In this document: in pieces, positions 1 through 13,635 of the stretch
Position numbering within the stretch: position 1 is the first letter of the stretch
Layout of the letters: the number at the start of each line of letters is the position of its first letter
The notes under the pieces: model-generated
Told to the model about the DNA's origin: nothing
What the model saw: the letters and a program-made list of their open reading frames with translations, nothing else
Databases searched by the model: none
Assembly (NCBI GenBank): GCA_965112735.1
Contig: OZ218957.1
Location: 3,100,001 to 3,164,000 of the forward strand
DNA from: Phaeosaccion multiseriatum
Lineage: Eukaryota; Ochrophyta, other classes
DNA: 64,000 bases
Reading direction: 5' to 3'
Program-made: the position numbers and the translations under genes

Positions 1-3000
1 TTAAGGGATTGAGTGTGTGAGTGAGTGAGTGAGTGACTGACTGACTGACTGAGTGAGTAAAAGGAGTGAGTGAATGGGTGAGCGAGTGAGTGAGTGAAGC
101 CACCGTGAATGCGTAAGTGAGTGAGTGAGTGGGTGAGTGAGAGCGTGAGTGAGTGAATTAATGAGTGAGTGAGTGAGTGAGTGAGTGAGTGAGTGAAAGG
201 CTGAGTGAGTGAGTGAGTGAGTGAGTGAGTGAGTGAGTGAGTGAGTGAGTGAGTGAGTGAGTGAGTGAGTGATTGATTGATTGAGTGAGTGAGTGAGTGA
301 GTGAGTGAGTGAGTGAGTGAGTGAGTGAGTGAGTGAGTGAGTGAGTGAGAGAGAGTTAGTGAGTGAGTGAGTGAGTGAGTGAGTGAGTGAGTGAGTGAGT
401 GAGTCAGTGAGTGAGTGAGTGAGTGAGTGAGTGAGTGAAGGGGTAAGTGAATGGGTGAGCGAGTGAGTGAGTGAAGCAGTGAATGGGTGAGTGAGTGAGT
501 GAGTGAGTGAGTGAGTGAGTGAGTGAGTGAGTGAGTGAGTGAGTGAGTGAGTGAGTGAGTGAGTGAGTGAGTGAGTGAAAGAGTGAGTGAGTGAGTGAGT
601 GAGTGAGTGAGTGAGTGAGTGAGTGAGTGAGTGAGTGAGTGAGTGAGTGAGTGAGTGAGTGAGTGAGTGAGTGAGTGAGTGAGTGAGTGAGTGAGTGAGT
701 GAGTGAGTGAGTGAGTGAGTGAGTGAGTGAGTGAGTGAGTGAGTGAGTGAGTGAGTGAGTGAGTGAGTGAGTGAGTGAGTGAGTGAGTGGGTGAGTGAGT
801 GAGTGAGTGAGTGAGTGAGTGAGTGAGTGAGTGAGTGAGTGAGTGAGTGAGTGAGTGAGTGAGTGAGTGAGTGAGTGAGTGAGTGAGTGAGTGAGTGAGT
901 GAGGGATTGAGTGAGTGAGTGAGTATGGGATTGAGTGAGTGAGTGAGTGAGTGAGTGACTGACTGACTGACTGAGTGACTGAAAGGGTGAGTGAATGGGT
1001 GAGCGAGCGAGTGAGTGAAGCAGTGAATGGGTGAGTCAAGGAGTGAGTCAATGAGTGAGTGAGTGAGAGAGTGAGTGAGTGAGTGAGTGAGTCAGTGAGT
1101 GAGTGAGTGAGTGAGTGAGTGAGTGAGTGAGTGAGTGAGTGAGTGAGTGAGTGAGTGAGTGAGTGAGTGAGTGAGTGAGTGAGTGAGTGAGTGAGTGAGT
1201 GAGTGAGTGAGTGAGTGAGTGAGTGAGTGAGTGAGTGAGTGAGTGAGTGAGTGAGTGAGTGAGTGAGTGAGTGAGTGAGTGAGTGAGTGAGTGAGTGAGT
1301 GAGTGAGTGAGTGAGTGAGTGAGTGAGTGAGTGAGTGAGTGAGTGAGTGAGTGAGTGAGTGAGTGAGTGAGTGAGTGGGTGAGTCAGTGAGTGAGTGAGT
1401 GAGTGAGTGAGTGAGTGAGTGAGTGAGTGAGTGAGTGAGTGAGTGAGTGAGTGAGTGAGTGAGTGAGTGAGTGAGTGAGTGAGTGAGTGAGTGAGTGAGT
1501 GAGGGATTGAGTGAGTGAGTGAGTATGGGATTGAGTGAGTGAGTGAGTGAGTGAGTGACTGACTGACTGACTGAGTGACTGAAAGGGTGAGTGAATGGGT
1601 GAGCGAGCGAGTGAGTGAAGCAGTGAATGGGTGAGTCAAGGAGTGAGTCAATGAGTGAGTGAGTGAGAGAGTGAGTGAGTGAGTGAGTGAGTCCATGAGT
1701 GAGTGAGTGAGTGAGTGAGTGAGTGAGTGAGTGAGTGAGTGAGTGAGTGAGTGAGTGAGTGAGTGAGTGAGTGAGTGAGTGAGGGAGTGAGTGAGTGAGT
1801 GAGTGAATTAGTGAGTGAGTGAGTGAGTGAGTGAGTGAGGGATTGAGTGAGTGAGTGAGTATGGGATTGAGTGAGTGAGTGAGTGAGTGAGTGACTGACT
1901 GACTGACTGAGTGACTGAAAGGGTGAGTGAATGGGTGAGCGAGCGAGTGAGTGAAGCAGTGAATGGGTGAGTCAAGGAGTGAGTCAATGAGTGAGTGAGT
2001 GAGAGAGTGAGTGAGTGAGTGAGTGAGTCCATGAGTGAGTGAGTGAGTGAGTGAGTGAGTGAGTGAGTGAGTCAGTGAGTGAGTGAGTGAGTGAGTGAGT
2101 GAGTGAGTGAGGGAGTGAGTGAGTGAGTGAGTGAGGGAGTGAGTGAGTGAGTGAGTGAGTGAGTGAGTGAGTGAGTGAGTGAGTGAGTGAGTGAGTGGGT
2201 GAGTGAGTGAGTGAGTGAGTGAGTGAGTGAGTGAGTGAGTGAGTGAGTGAGTGAGTGAGTGAGTGAGTGAGTGAGTGAGTGAGTGAGTGAGTGAGTGAGT
2301 CAGTGAGTGAGTGAGTGAGTGAGTGGGTGAGTCAGTGAGTGAGTGAGTGAGTGAGTGAGTGAGTGAGTGAGTGAGGGAGTCAAGTGAGTGAGTGAGTGAG
2401 TGAGTGAGTGAGTGAGTGAGTGAGTGAGTGAGTGAGTGAGTGAGTGAGTGAGTGAGTGAGTGAGTGAGTCAGTGAGTGAGTGAGTGAGTGAGTGGGTGAG
2501 TCAGTGAGTGAGTGAGTGAGTGAGTGAGTGAGTGAGGGAGTCATTAAGGGATTGAGTGAGTGAGTGAGTGAGTGAGTGAGTGAGTGATTGACTGACTAAG
2601 TGAGTGAAAGGGTGAGTGAATGGGTGAGCGAGTGAGTGAGTGAAGCACCCGTGAGTGAGTGAGTGAGTGAGTGAGTGGGTGAGTGAGTGAGTCAGTGAGT
2701 GAGTGAGTGAGTGAGTGAGTGAGTGAGTGAGTGAGTGAGGGATTGAGTGAGTGAGTGAGTATGGGATTGAGTGAGTGAGTGAGTGAGTGAGTGACTGACT
2801 GACTGAGTGACTGAAAGGGTGAGTGAATGGGTGAGCGAGCGAGTGAGTGAAGCAGTGAATGGGTGAGTCAAGTGAGTGAGTCAATGAGTGAGTGAGTGAG
2901 AGAGTGAGTGAGTGAGTGAGTGAGTCAGTGAGTGAGTGAGTGAGTGAGTAAGTGAGTGAGTGAGTCAGTGAGTGAGTGAGTGAGTGAGTGAGTGAGTGAG

Positions 3001-6000
3001 TGAGTGAGGGAGTGAGTGAGTGAGTGAGAGAGTGAGTGAGTGAGTGAGCGAGTCCATAGGTGAGTGAGTGAGTGAGTTAGTGAGTGAGTGAGTGAGTGAG
3101 TGAGTGAGTGAGTGAGTGAGTGAGTGAGTGAGTGAGTGAGTGAGTGAGTGATTAAGGGATTGAGTGTGTGAGTGAGTGAGTGAGTGACTGACTGACTGAC
3201 TGAGTGAGTAAAAGGATGAGTGAATGGGTGAGCGAGTGAGTGAGTGAAGCCATCGTGAATGCGTAAGTGAGAGAGTGAGTGGGTGAGTGAGAGCGTGAGT
3301 GAGTGAATTAATGAGTGAGTGAGTGAGTGAGTGAGTGAGTGAGTGAAAGGCTGAGTGAGTGAGTGAGTGAGTGAGTGAGTGAGTGAGTGAGTGAGTGAGT
3401 GAGTGAGCGAGCGAGTGAGTGATTGGTTGATTGATTGAGTGAGTGAGTGAGTGAGTGAGTGAGTGAGGGATTGAGTGAGTGAGTGAGTGAGTGAGTGAGT
3501 TAGAGAGTAAGTGAGTGAGGGAGTGAGTGAGTGAGTGAGTGAGTGAGTGAGTGAGTCAGTGAGGGAGTGAGTGAGTGAGTGAGTGAGTGAGTGAAGGGGT
3601 AAGTGAATGGGTGAGCGAGTGAGTGAGTGAAGCAGTGAATGGGTGAGTGCGTGAGTGAGTGAGGAGTGAGTGAATGGATAAGTGAGTGAGTGAGTGAGTG
3701 AGTGAGTGAGTGAGTGAGTGAGTGAGTGAGTGAGTGAGTGAGTGAGTGAGTGAGTGAGTGAGTGGGTGAAAGATTGAGTGAGTGAGTGAGTGAGTGAGTG
3801 AGTGAGTGAGTGAGTGAGTGAGTGAGTGAGTGAGTGAGTGAGTGAGTGAGTGAGTGAGTGAGTGAGTGAGTGAGTGAGTGAATGGGTGAGCGAGCGAGTG
3901 AGTGAAGCAGTGAATGGGTGAGTCAAGGAGTGAGTCAATGAGTGAGTGAGTGAGAGAGTGAGTGAGTGAGTGAGTGAGTCCATGAGTGAGTGAGTGAGTG
4001 AGTGAGTGAGTGAGTGAGTGAGTGATTGAGTGAGTGAGTGATTGAGTGAGTGAGTAAGTAAGGGATTGAGTGAGTGAGTGAGTGAGTGAGTGGGTGAGTG
4101 AGTGAGTGAGTGAGTGAGTGAGTGAGTGAGTGAGTGAGTGAGTGAATGGATGAGTGAGTGAGTGAGTGAGTGAGTGGGTGAGGGAGTGAGTGAGTGAGTG
4201 AGTGAGTGAGTGAGTGAGTGAGTGAGTGAGTGAGTGAGTGAGTGAGTGAGTGAGTGAGTGAGTGAGTGAGTGAATGAGCGAGTGAGGGAGTGATTAAGGG
4301 ATTGAGTGTGTGAGTGAGTGCGTGAGTGACTGACTGACTGACTGACTGAGTGAGTGAAAGGGTGAGTGAATGGGGGAGCGAGTGAGTGAGTGATGCCGCC
4401 GTGAATGGGTGAGTGAGAGAGTGAGTGGGTGAGTGAATGGGGGAGCGAGAGAGTGAGTGAGTGAGTGAGTGAGTGAGTGAGTGAAGGAGTGAGTGAGTGA
4501 GTGAGTGAGGGAGTGAGTGAATGAGTGAGTGAGTGAGTGAGTGAGTGAGTGAGTGAGTGAGTGAGTCAGTGAGTCAGTGAGTGAGTGAGTGAGTGAGTGA
4601 GTGAGTGAGTGAGTGAGTGACTGAGTGAGTGAGTGAGGGAGTGAGTGAGTGAGTGAGTGAGTGGGTGAGTCAGTGAGTGAGTGAGTGAGTGAGTGAGTGA
4701 GTGAGTGAGTGAGTAAGTGAGTGAGTGAGTGAGTGAGTGAGTGAGTGAGTGAGTGAGTGAGTGAGTGAGTGAGTGAGTGAGTGAGTGAGTTAGAGAGTAA
4801 GTGAGTGAGGGAGTGAGTGAGTGAGTGAGTGAGTGAGTGAGTCAGTGAGTGAGTGAGTGAGTGGGTGAGTGAGTGAGTGAGTGAGTGAGTGAGTGAGTGA
4901 GTGAGTGAGTGAGTGAGTGAGTGAGTGAGTGAGGGATTGAGTGAGTGAGTGAGTGAGTGAGTGAGTTAGAGAGTAAGTGAGTGAGGGAGTGAGTGAGTGA
5001 GTGAGTGAGTGAGTCAGTGAGGGAGTGAGTGAGTGAGTGAGTGAGTGAAGGGGTAAGTGAATGGGTGAGCGAGTGAGTGAGTGAAGCAGTGAATGGGTGA
5101 GTGCGTGAGTGAGTGAGGAGTGAGTGAATGGATAAGTGAGTGAGTGAGTGAGTGAGTGAGTGAGTGGGTGAGTGAGTGAGTGAGTGAGTGAGTGAGTGAG
5201 TGAGTGAGTGAGTGAGTGAGTGAGTGAGTGAGTGAGTGAGTGAGTGAGTGAGTGAGTGAGTGAGTGAGTGAGTGAGTGAGTGAGTGAGTGAGTGAGTGAG
5301 TGAGTGAGTGAGTGAGTGAGTGAGTGAGTGAGTGAGTGAGTGAGTGAGTGAGTCAGTGAGTGAGTGAGTGAGTGAGTGGGTGAGTCAGTGAGTGAGTGAG
5401 TGAGTGAGTGAGTGAGTGAGTGAGTGAGGGAGTCAAGTGAGTGAGTGAGTGAGTGAGTGAGTGAGTGAGTGAGTGAGTGAGTGAGTGAGTGAGTGAGTGA
5501 GTGAGTGAGTGAGTGAGTGAGTGAGTCAGTGAGTGAGTGAGTGAGTGAGTGGGTGAGTCAGTGAGTGAGTGAGTGAGTGAGTGAGTGAGTGAGGGAGTCA
5601 TTAAGGGCTTGAGTGTGTGAGTGAGTGCGTGAGTGAGTGAGTGATTGACTGACTAAGTGAGTGAAAGGGTGAGTGAATGGGTGAGCGAGTGAGTGAGTGA
5701 AGCACCCGTGAGTGAGTGAGTGAGTGAGTGAGTGGGTGAGTGAGTGAGTCAGTGAGTGAGTGAGTGAGTGAGTGAGTGAGTGAGTGAGTGAGTGAGGGAT
5801 TGAGTGAGTGAGTGAGTATGGGATTGAGTGAGTGAGTGAGTGAGTGAGTGACTGACTGACTGAGTGACTGAAAGGGTGAGTGAATGGGTGAGCGAGCGAG
5901 TGAGTGAAGCAGTGAATGGGTGAGTCAAGGAGTGAGTCAATGAGTGAGTGAGTGAGAGAGTGAGTGAGTGAGTGAGTGAGTCCATGAGTGAGTGAGTGAG

Positions 6001-9000
6001 TGAGTAAGTGAGTGAGTGAGTCAGTGAGTGAGTGAGTGCGTGAGTGAGTGAGTGAGTGAGTGAGGGAGTGAGTGAGTGAGTGAGAGAGTGAGTGAGTGAG
6101 TGAGCGAGTCCATAGGTGAGTGAGTGAGTGAGTTAGTGAGTGAGTGAGTGAGTGAGTGAGTGAGTGAGTGAGTGAGTGAGTGAGTGAGTGAGTGAGTGAG
6201 TGAGTGATTAAGGGATTGAGTGTGTGAGTGAGTGAGTGAGTGACTGACTGACTGACTGAGTGAGTAAAAGGATGAGTGGATGGGTGAGCGAGTGAGTGAG
6301 TGAAGCCACCGTGAATGCGTAAGTGAGAGAGTGAGTGGGTGAGTGAGAGCGTGAGTGAGTGAATTAATGAGTGAGTGAGTGAGTGAGTGAGTGAGTGAGT
6401 GAAAGGCTGAGTGAGTGAGTGAGTGAGTGAGTGAGTGAGTGAGTGAGTGAGTGAGTGAGTGAGCGAGTGAGTGATTGATTGATTGATTGAGTGAGTGAGT
6501 GAGTGAGTGAGTGAGTGAGGGATTGAGTGAGTGAGTGAGTGAGTGAGTGAGTTAGAGAGTAAGTGAGTGAGGGAGTGAGTGAGTGAGTGAGTGAATGAGT
6601 GAGTGAGTCAGTGAGGGAGTGAGTGAGTGAGTGAGTGAGTGAAGGGGTAAGTGAATGGGTGAGCGAGTGAGTGAGTGAAGCAGTGAATGGGTGAGTGCGT
6701 GAGTGAGTGAGGAGTGAGTGAATGGATAAGTGAGTGAGTGAGTGAGTGAGTGAGTGAGTGAGTGAGTGAGTGAGTGAGTGGGTGAAAGATTGAGTGAGTG
6801 AGTGAGTGAGTGAGTGAGTGAGTGAGTGAGTGAGTGAGTGAGTGAGTGAGTGAGTGAGTGAGTGAGTGAGTGAGTGAGTGAGTGAGTGAGTGAGTGAGTG
6901 AGTGAGTGAGTGAGTGAGTGAGTGAGTGAGTGAGTGAGTGAGTGAGTGAGTGAGTGAGTGAGTGAGTCAGTGAGTGAGTGAGTGAGTGAGTGAGTGGGTG
7001 AGTCAGTGAGTGAGTGAGTGAGTGAGTGAGTGAGTGAGTGAGTGAGTCAGTGAGTGAGTGAGTGAGTGAGTGAGTGAGTGAGTGAGTGAGTGAGTGAGTG
7101 AGTGAGTGAGGGATTGAGTGAGTGAGTGAGTATGGGATTGAGTGAGTGAGTGAGTGAGTGAGTGACTGACTGACTGACTGAGTGACTGAAAGGGTGAGTG
7201 AATGGGTGAGCGAGCGAGTGAGTGAAGCAGTGAATGGGTGAGTCAAGGAGTGAGTCAATGAGTGAGTGAGTGAGAGAGTGAGTGAGTGAGTGAGTGAGTC
7301 CATGAGTGAGTGAGTGAGTGAGTGAGTGAGTGAGTGAGTGAGTCAGTGAGTGAGTGAGTGCGTGAGTGAGTGAGTGAGTGAGGGAGTGAGTGAGTGAGTG
7401 AGTGAGGAAGTGAGTGAGTGAGTGAGTGAGTGAGTGAGTGAGTGAGTGAGTGAGTGAGTGAGTGAGTGAGTGAGTGAGTGAGTGAGTGAGTGAGTGAGTG
7501 AGTGAGTGAGTGAGTGAGTGAGTGAGTGAGTGAGTGAGTGAGTGAGTGAGTGAGTGAGTGAGTGAGTGAGTCAGTGAGTGAGTGAGTGAGTGAGTGAGTG
7601 GGTGAGTCAGTGAGTGAGTGAGTGAGTGAGTGAGTGAGTGAGTGAGTGAGTCAGTGAGTGAGTGAGTGAGTGAGTGAGTGAGTGAGTGAGTGAGTGAGTG
7701 AGTGAGTGAGTGAGTGAGTGAGTGAGTGAGGGATTGAGTGAGTGAGTGAGTATGGGATTGAGTGAGTGAGTGAGTGAGTGAGTGACTGACTGACTGACTG
7801 AGTGACTGAAAGGGTGAGTGAATGGGTGAGCGAGCGAGTGAGTGAAGCAGTGAATGGGTGAGTCAAGGAGTGAGTCAATGAGTGAGTGAGTGAGAGAGTG
7901 AGTGAGTGAGTGAGTGAGTCCATGAGTGAGTGAGTGAGTGAGTGAGTGAGTGAGTGAGTGAGTGAGTGAGTCAGTGAGTGAGTGAGTGCGTGAGTGAGTG
8001 AGTGAGTGAGGGAGTGAGTGAGTGAGTGAGTGAATTAGTGAGTGAGTGAGTGAGTGAGTGAGTGAGGGATTGAGTGAGTGAGTGAGTATGGGATTGAGTG
8101 AGTGAGTGAGTGAGTGACTGACTGACTGACTGACTGAGTGACTGAAAGGGTGAGTGAATGGGTGAGCGAGCGAGTGAGTGAAGCAGTGAATGGGTGAGTC
8201 AAGGAGTGAGTCAATGAGTGAGTGAGTGAGAGAGTGAGTGAGTGAGTGAGTGAGTCCATGAGTGAGTGAGTGAGTGAGTGAGTGAGTGAGTGAGTGAGTC
8301 AGTGAGTGAGTGAGTGCGTGAGTGAGTGAGTGAGTGAGGGAGTGAGTGAGTGAGTGAGTGAGGGAGTGAGTGAGTGAGTGAGTGAGTGAGTGAGTGAGTG
8401 AGTGAGTGAGTGAGTGAGTGAGTGAGTGAGTGAGTGAGTGAGTGAGTGAGTGAGTGAGTGAGTGAGTGAGTGAGTGGGTGAGTGAGTGAGTGAGTGAGTG
8501 AGTGAGTGAGTGAGTGAGTGAGTGAGTGAGTGAGTGAGTGAGTGAGTGAGTGAGTGAGTGAGTGAGTGAGTGAGTGAGTGAGTGAGTCAGTGAGTGAGTG
8601 AGTGAGTGAGTGGGTGAGTCAGTGAGTGAGTGAGTGAGTGAGTGAGTGAGTGAGTGAGTGAGGGAGTCAAGTGAGTGAGTGAGTGAGTGAGTGAGTGAGT
8701 GAGTGAGTGAGTGAGTGAGTGAGTGAGTGAGTGAGTGAGTGAGTGAGTGAGTGAGTCAGTTAAGGGCTTGAGTGTGTGAGTGAGTGCGTGAGTGAGTGAG
8801 TGATTGACTGACTAAGTGAGTGAAAGGGTGAGTGAATGGGTGAGCGAGTGAGTGAGTGAAGCACCCGTGAGTGAGTGAGTGAGTGAGTGAGTGGGTGAGT
8901 GAGTGAGTCAGTGAGTGAGTGAGTGAGTGAGTGAGTGAGTGAGTGAGTGAGTGAGGGATTGAGTGAGTGAGTGAGTATGGGATTGAGTGAGTGAGTGAGT

Positions 9001-12000
9001 GAGTGAGTGACTGACTGACTGAGTGACTGAAAGGGTGAGTGAATGGGTGAGCGAGCGAGTGAGTGAAGCAGTGAATGGGTGAGTCAAGGAGTGAGTCAAT
9101 GAGTGAGTGAGTGAGAGAGTGAGTGAGTGAGTGAGTGAGTCCATGAGTGAGTGAGTGAGTGAGTAAGTGAGTGAGTGAGTCAGTGAGTGAGTGAGTGCGT
9201 GAGTGAGTGAGTGAGTGAGTGAGGGAGTGAGTGAGTGAGTGAGAGAGTGAGTGAGTGAGTGAGCGAGTCCATAGGTGAGTGAGTGAGTGAGTTAGTGAGT
9301 GAGTGAGTGAGTGAGTGAGTGAGTGAGTGAGTGAGTGAGTGAGTGAGTGAGTGAGTGAGTGATTAAGGGATTGAGTGTGTGAGTGAGTGAGTGAGTGACT
9401 GACTGACTGACTGAGTGAGTAAAAGGATGAGTGAATGGGTGAGCGAGTGAGTGAGTGAAGCCATCGTGAATGCGTAAGTGAGAGAGTGAGTGGGTGAGTG
9501 AGAGCGTGAGTGAGTGAATTAATGAGTGAGTGAGTGAGTGAGTGAGTGAGTGAGTGAAAGGCTGAGTGAGTGAGTGAGTGAGTGAGTGAGTGAGTGAGTG
9601 AGTGAGTGAGTGAGTGAGCGAGCGAGTGAGTGATTGATTGATTGATTGAGTGAGTGAGTGAGTGAGTGAGTGAGTGAGGGATTGAGTGAGTGAGTGAGTG
9701 AGTGAGTGAGTTAGAGAGTAAGTGAGTGAGGGAGTGAGTGAGTGAGTGAGTGAGTGAGTGAGTGAGTCAGTGAGGGAGTGAGTGAGTGAGTGAGTGAGTG
9801 AGTGAAGGGGTAAGTGAATGGGTGAGCGAGTGAGTGAGTGAAGCAGTGAATGGGTGAGTGCGTGAGTGAGTGAGGAGTGAGTGAATGGATAAGTGAGTGA
9901 GTGAGTGAGTGAGTGAGTGAGTGAGTGAGTGAGTGAGTGAGTGAGTGAGTGAGTGAGTGAGTGAGTGGGTGAAAGATTGAGTGAGTGAGTGAGTGAGTGA
10001 GTGAGTGAGTGAGTGAGTGAGTGAGTGAGTGAGTGAGTGAGTGAGTGAGTGAGTGAGTGAGTGAGTGAGTGAGTGAGTGAGTGAGTGAGTGAGTGAGTGA
10101 GTGAGTGAGTGAATGAGTGAGTGAGTGAGTGAGTGAGTGAGTGAGTGAGTGAGTGAGTGAGTGAGTGAGTGAGTGAGTGAGTGAGTGAGTGAGTCAGTGA
10201 GTGAGTGAGTGAGTGAGTGAGTGGGTGAGTCAGTGAGTGAGTGAGTGAGTGAGTGAGTGAGTGAGTGAGTCAGTGAGTGAGTGAGTGAGTGAGTGAGTGA
10301 GTGAGTGAGTGAGTGAGTGAGTGAGTGAGTGAGTGAGTGAGGGATTGAGTGAGTGAGTGAGTATGGGATTGAGTGAGTGAGTGAGTGAGTGAGTGACTGA
10401 CTGACTGACTGAGTGACTGAAAGGGTGAGTGAATGGGTGAGCGAGCGAGTGAGTGAAGCAGTGAATGGGTGAGTCAAGGAGTGAGTCAATGAGTGAGTGA
10501 GTGAGAGAGTGAGTGAGTGAGTGAGTGAGTCCATGAGTGAGTGAGTGAGTGAGTGAGTGAGTGAGTGAGTGAGTCAGTGAGTGAGTGAGTGCGTGAGTGA
10601 GTGAGTGAGTGAGGGAGTGAGTGAGTGAGTGAGTGAGGGAGTGAGTGAGTGAGTGAGTGAGTGAGTGAGTGAGTGAGTGAGTGAGTGAGTGAGTGAGTGA
10701 GTGAGTGAGTGAGTGAGTGAGTGAGTGAGTGAGTGAGTGAGTGAGTGAGTGAGTGAGTGAGTGAGTGAGTGAGTGAGTGAGTGAGTCAGTGAGTGAGTGA
10801 GTGAGTGAGTGAGTGGGTGAGTGAGTGAGTGAGTGAGTGAGTGAGTGAGTGAGTGAGTGAGTGAGTCAGTGAGTGAGTGAGTGAGTGAGTGAGTGAGTGA
10901 GTGAGTGAGTGAGTGAGTGAGTGAGTGAGTGAGTGAGGGATTGAGTGAGTGAGTGAGTATGGGATTGAGTGAGTGAGTGAGTGAGTGAGTGACTGACTGA
11001 CTGACTGAGTGACTGAAAGGGTGAGTGAATGGGTGAGCGAGCGAGTGAGTGAAGCAGTGAATGGGTGAGTCAAGGAGTGAGTCAATGAGTGAGTGAGTGA
11101 GAGAGTGAGTGAGTGAGTGAGTGAGTCCATGAGTGAGTGAGTGAGTGAGTGAGTGAGTGAGTGAGTGAGTGAGTGAGTCAGTGAGTGAGTGAGTGCGTGA
11201 GTGAGTGAGTGAGTGAGGGAGTGAGTGAGTGAGTGAGTGAGTGAGTGAGTGAGTGAGTGAGTGAGTGAGTGAGGGATTGAGTGAGTGAGTGAGTATGGGA
11301 TTGAGTGAGTGAGTGAGTGAGTGACTGACTGACTGACTGACTGAGTGACTGAAAGGGTGAGTGAATGGGTGAGCGAGCGAGTGAGTGAAGCAGTGAATGG
11401 GTGAGTCAAGGAGTGAGTCAATGAGTGAGTGAGTGAGAGAGTGAGTGAGTGAGTGAGTGAGTCCATGAGTGAGTGAGTGAGTGAGTGAGTGAGTGAGTGA
11501 GTGAGTCAGTGAGTGAGTGAGTGCGTGAGTGAGTGAGTGAGTGAGGGAGTGAGTGAGTGAGTGAGTGAGGGAGTGAGTGAGTGAGTGAGTGAGTGAGTGA
11601 GTGAGTGAGTGAGTGAGTGAGTGAGTGAGTGAGTGAGTGAGTGAGTGAGTGAGTGAGTGAGTGAGTGAGTGAGTGAGTGAGTGGGTGAGTGAGTGAGTGA
11701 GTGAGTGAGTGAGTGAGTGAGTGAGTGAGTGAGGGAGTCATTAAGGGCTTGAGTGTGTGAGTGAGTGCGTGAGTGAGTGAGTGACTGACTGACTAAGTGA
11801 GTGAAAGGGTGAGTGAATGGGTGAGCGAGTGAGTGAGTGAAGCCCCCGTGAGTGAGTGAGTGAGTGAGTGAGTGAGTGAGTCAGTGAGTGAGTGAGTGAG
11901 TGAGTGAGTGAGTGAGTGAGTGAGTGAGTGAGGGATTGAGTGAGTGAGTGAGTATGGGATTGAGTGAGTGAGTGAGTGAGTGAGTGAGTGACTGACTGAC

Positions 12001-13635
12001 GGAGTGACTGAAAGGGTGAGTGAATGCGTGAGCGAGCGAGTGAGTGAAGCAGTGAATGGGTGAGTCAAGGAGTGAGTCAATGAGTGAGTGAGTGAGAGAG
12101 TGAGTGAGTGAGTGAGTGAGTCCATGAGTGAGTGAGTGAGTGAGTGAGTGAGTGAGTGAGTGAGTGAGTGAGTGCGTGAGTGAGTGAGTTAGTGAGTGAG
12201 GGAGAGAGTGAGTGAGTGAGAGAGTGAGTGAGTGAGTGAGCGAGTCCATAGGTGAGTGAGTGAGTGAGTTAGTGAGTGAGTGAGTGAGTGAGTGAGTGAG
12301 TGAGTGAGTGAGTGATTGAGTGAGTGAGTGAGGGAGTGATTAAGGGATTGAGTGTGTGAGTGAGTGAGTGAGTGACTGACTGACTGACTGAGTGAGTGAA
12401 AGGATGAGTGAATGGGTGAGCGAGTGAGTGAGTGAAGCCACCGTGAATGCGTGAGTGAGAGAGTGAGTGGGTGAGTGAGAGCGTGAGTGAGTGAATTAAT
12501 GAGTGAGTGAGTGAGTGAGTGAGTGAGTGAAAGGCTGAGTGAGTGAGTGAGTGAGTGAGTGAGTGAGTGAGTGAGTGAGTGAGTGAGTGAGTGAGTGAGT
12601 GAGTGATTGATTGATTGAGTGAGTGAGTGAGTGAGTGAGTGAGTGAGGGATTGAGTGAGTGAGTGAGTGAGTGTGTGAGTTAGAGAGTAAGTGAGTGAGG
12701 GAGTGAGTGAGTGAGTGAGTGAGTGAAGGGGTAAGTGAATGGGTGAGCGAGTGAGTGAGTGAAGCAGTGAATGGGTGAGTGCGTGAGTGAGTGAGGAGTG
12801 AGTGAATGGATAAGTGAGTGAGTGAGTGAGTGAGTGAGTGAGTGAGTGAGTGAGTGAGTGAGTGAGTGAGTGAGTGAGTGAGTGAGTGAGTGAGTGAGTC
12901 AGTGAGTGAGTGAGTGAGTGAGTGGGTGAGTCAGTGAGTGAGTGAGTGAGTGAGTGAGGGAGTCATTAAGGGCTTGAGTGTGTGAGTGAGTGCGTGAGTG
13001 AGTGAGTGACTGACTGACTAAGTGAGTGAAAGGGTGAGTGAATGGGTGAGCGAGTGAGTGAGTGAAGCACCCGTGAGTGAGTGAGTGAGTGAGTGAGTGA
13101 GTGAGTGAGTGAGTGAGTGAGTCAGTGAGTGAGTGAGTGAGTGAGTGAGTGAGTGAGTGAGTGAGTGAGTGAGTGAGTGAGTGAGTGAGTGAGTGAGTGA
13201 GGGATTGAGTGAGTGAGTGAGTATGGGATTGAGTGAGTGAGTGAGTGAGTGACTGAGTGAGTGACTGACTGACTGACTGAGTGACTGAAAGGGTGAGTGA
13301 ATGGGTGAGCGTGCGAGTGAGTGAAGCAGTGAATGGGTGAGTCAAGGAGTGAGTCAATGAGTGAGTGAGTGAGAGAGTGAGTGAGTGAGTGAGTGAGTCC
13401 ATGAGTGAGTGAGTGAGTGAGTGAGTGAGTGAGTGAGTCAGTGAGTGAGTGAGTGCGTGAGTGAGTGAGTGAGTGATTGAGGGAGTGAGTGAGTGAGTGA
13501 GAGAGTGAGTGAGTGAGTGAGTGAGTCCATAGGTGAGTGAGTGAGTGAGTTAGTGAGTGAGTGAGTGAGTGAGTGAGTGAGTGAGTGAGTGAGTGAGTGA
13601 GTGAGTGAGTGAGTGAGTGAGTAAGTGCATGACGA
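1..13635. repeat. GTGA tetranucleotide mega-satellite with ~3 kb higher-order repeats
   Basis: Almost every base belongs to a GTGA/TGAG tetranucleotide array, broken by recurring variants (GAATGGGTGAGCGAGTGAG-type blocks, TATGGGATTGAG, GTCCATGAG, TTAAGGGCTTGAG). The variants recur in the same order. The block containing AGTCCATAGG starts at 3051, 6107, 9266 and 12243 (spacing 3056, 3159, 2977). The block TTAAGGGCTTGAG starts near 5600, 8760 and 11740. A nested duplication of about 600 bp is visible at 901 and 1501. The array therefore has a macro-unit of about 3.0-3.16 kb, present roughly 4.4 times, with further local amplification. The top strand is almost free of C. The left end is outside the window. 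The right end decays into unique sequence over 13,620-13,660. No gene is supported inside it. Confidence 0.97.

Noticed and set aside
1-13635. CRISPR array or bacterial repeat element
   Set aside because: There are no unique spacers; the unit is 4 bp, the neighbourhood is eukaryotic, and no cas genes are present.
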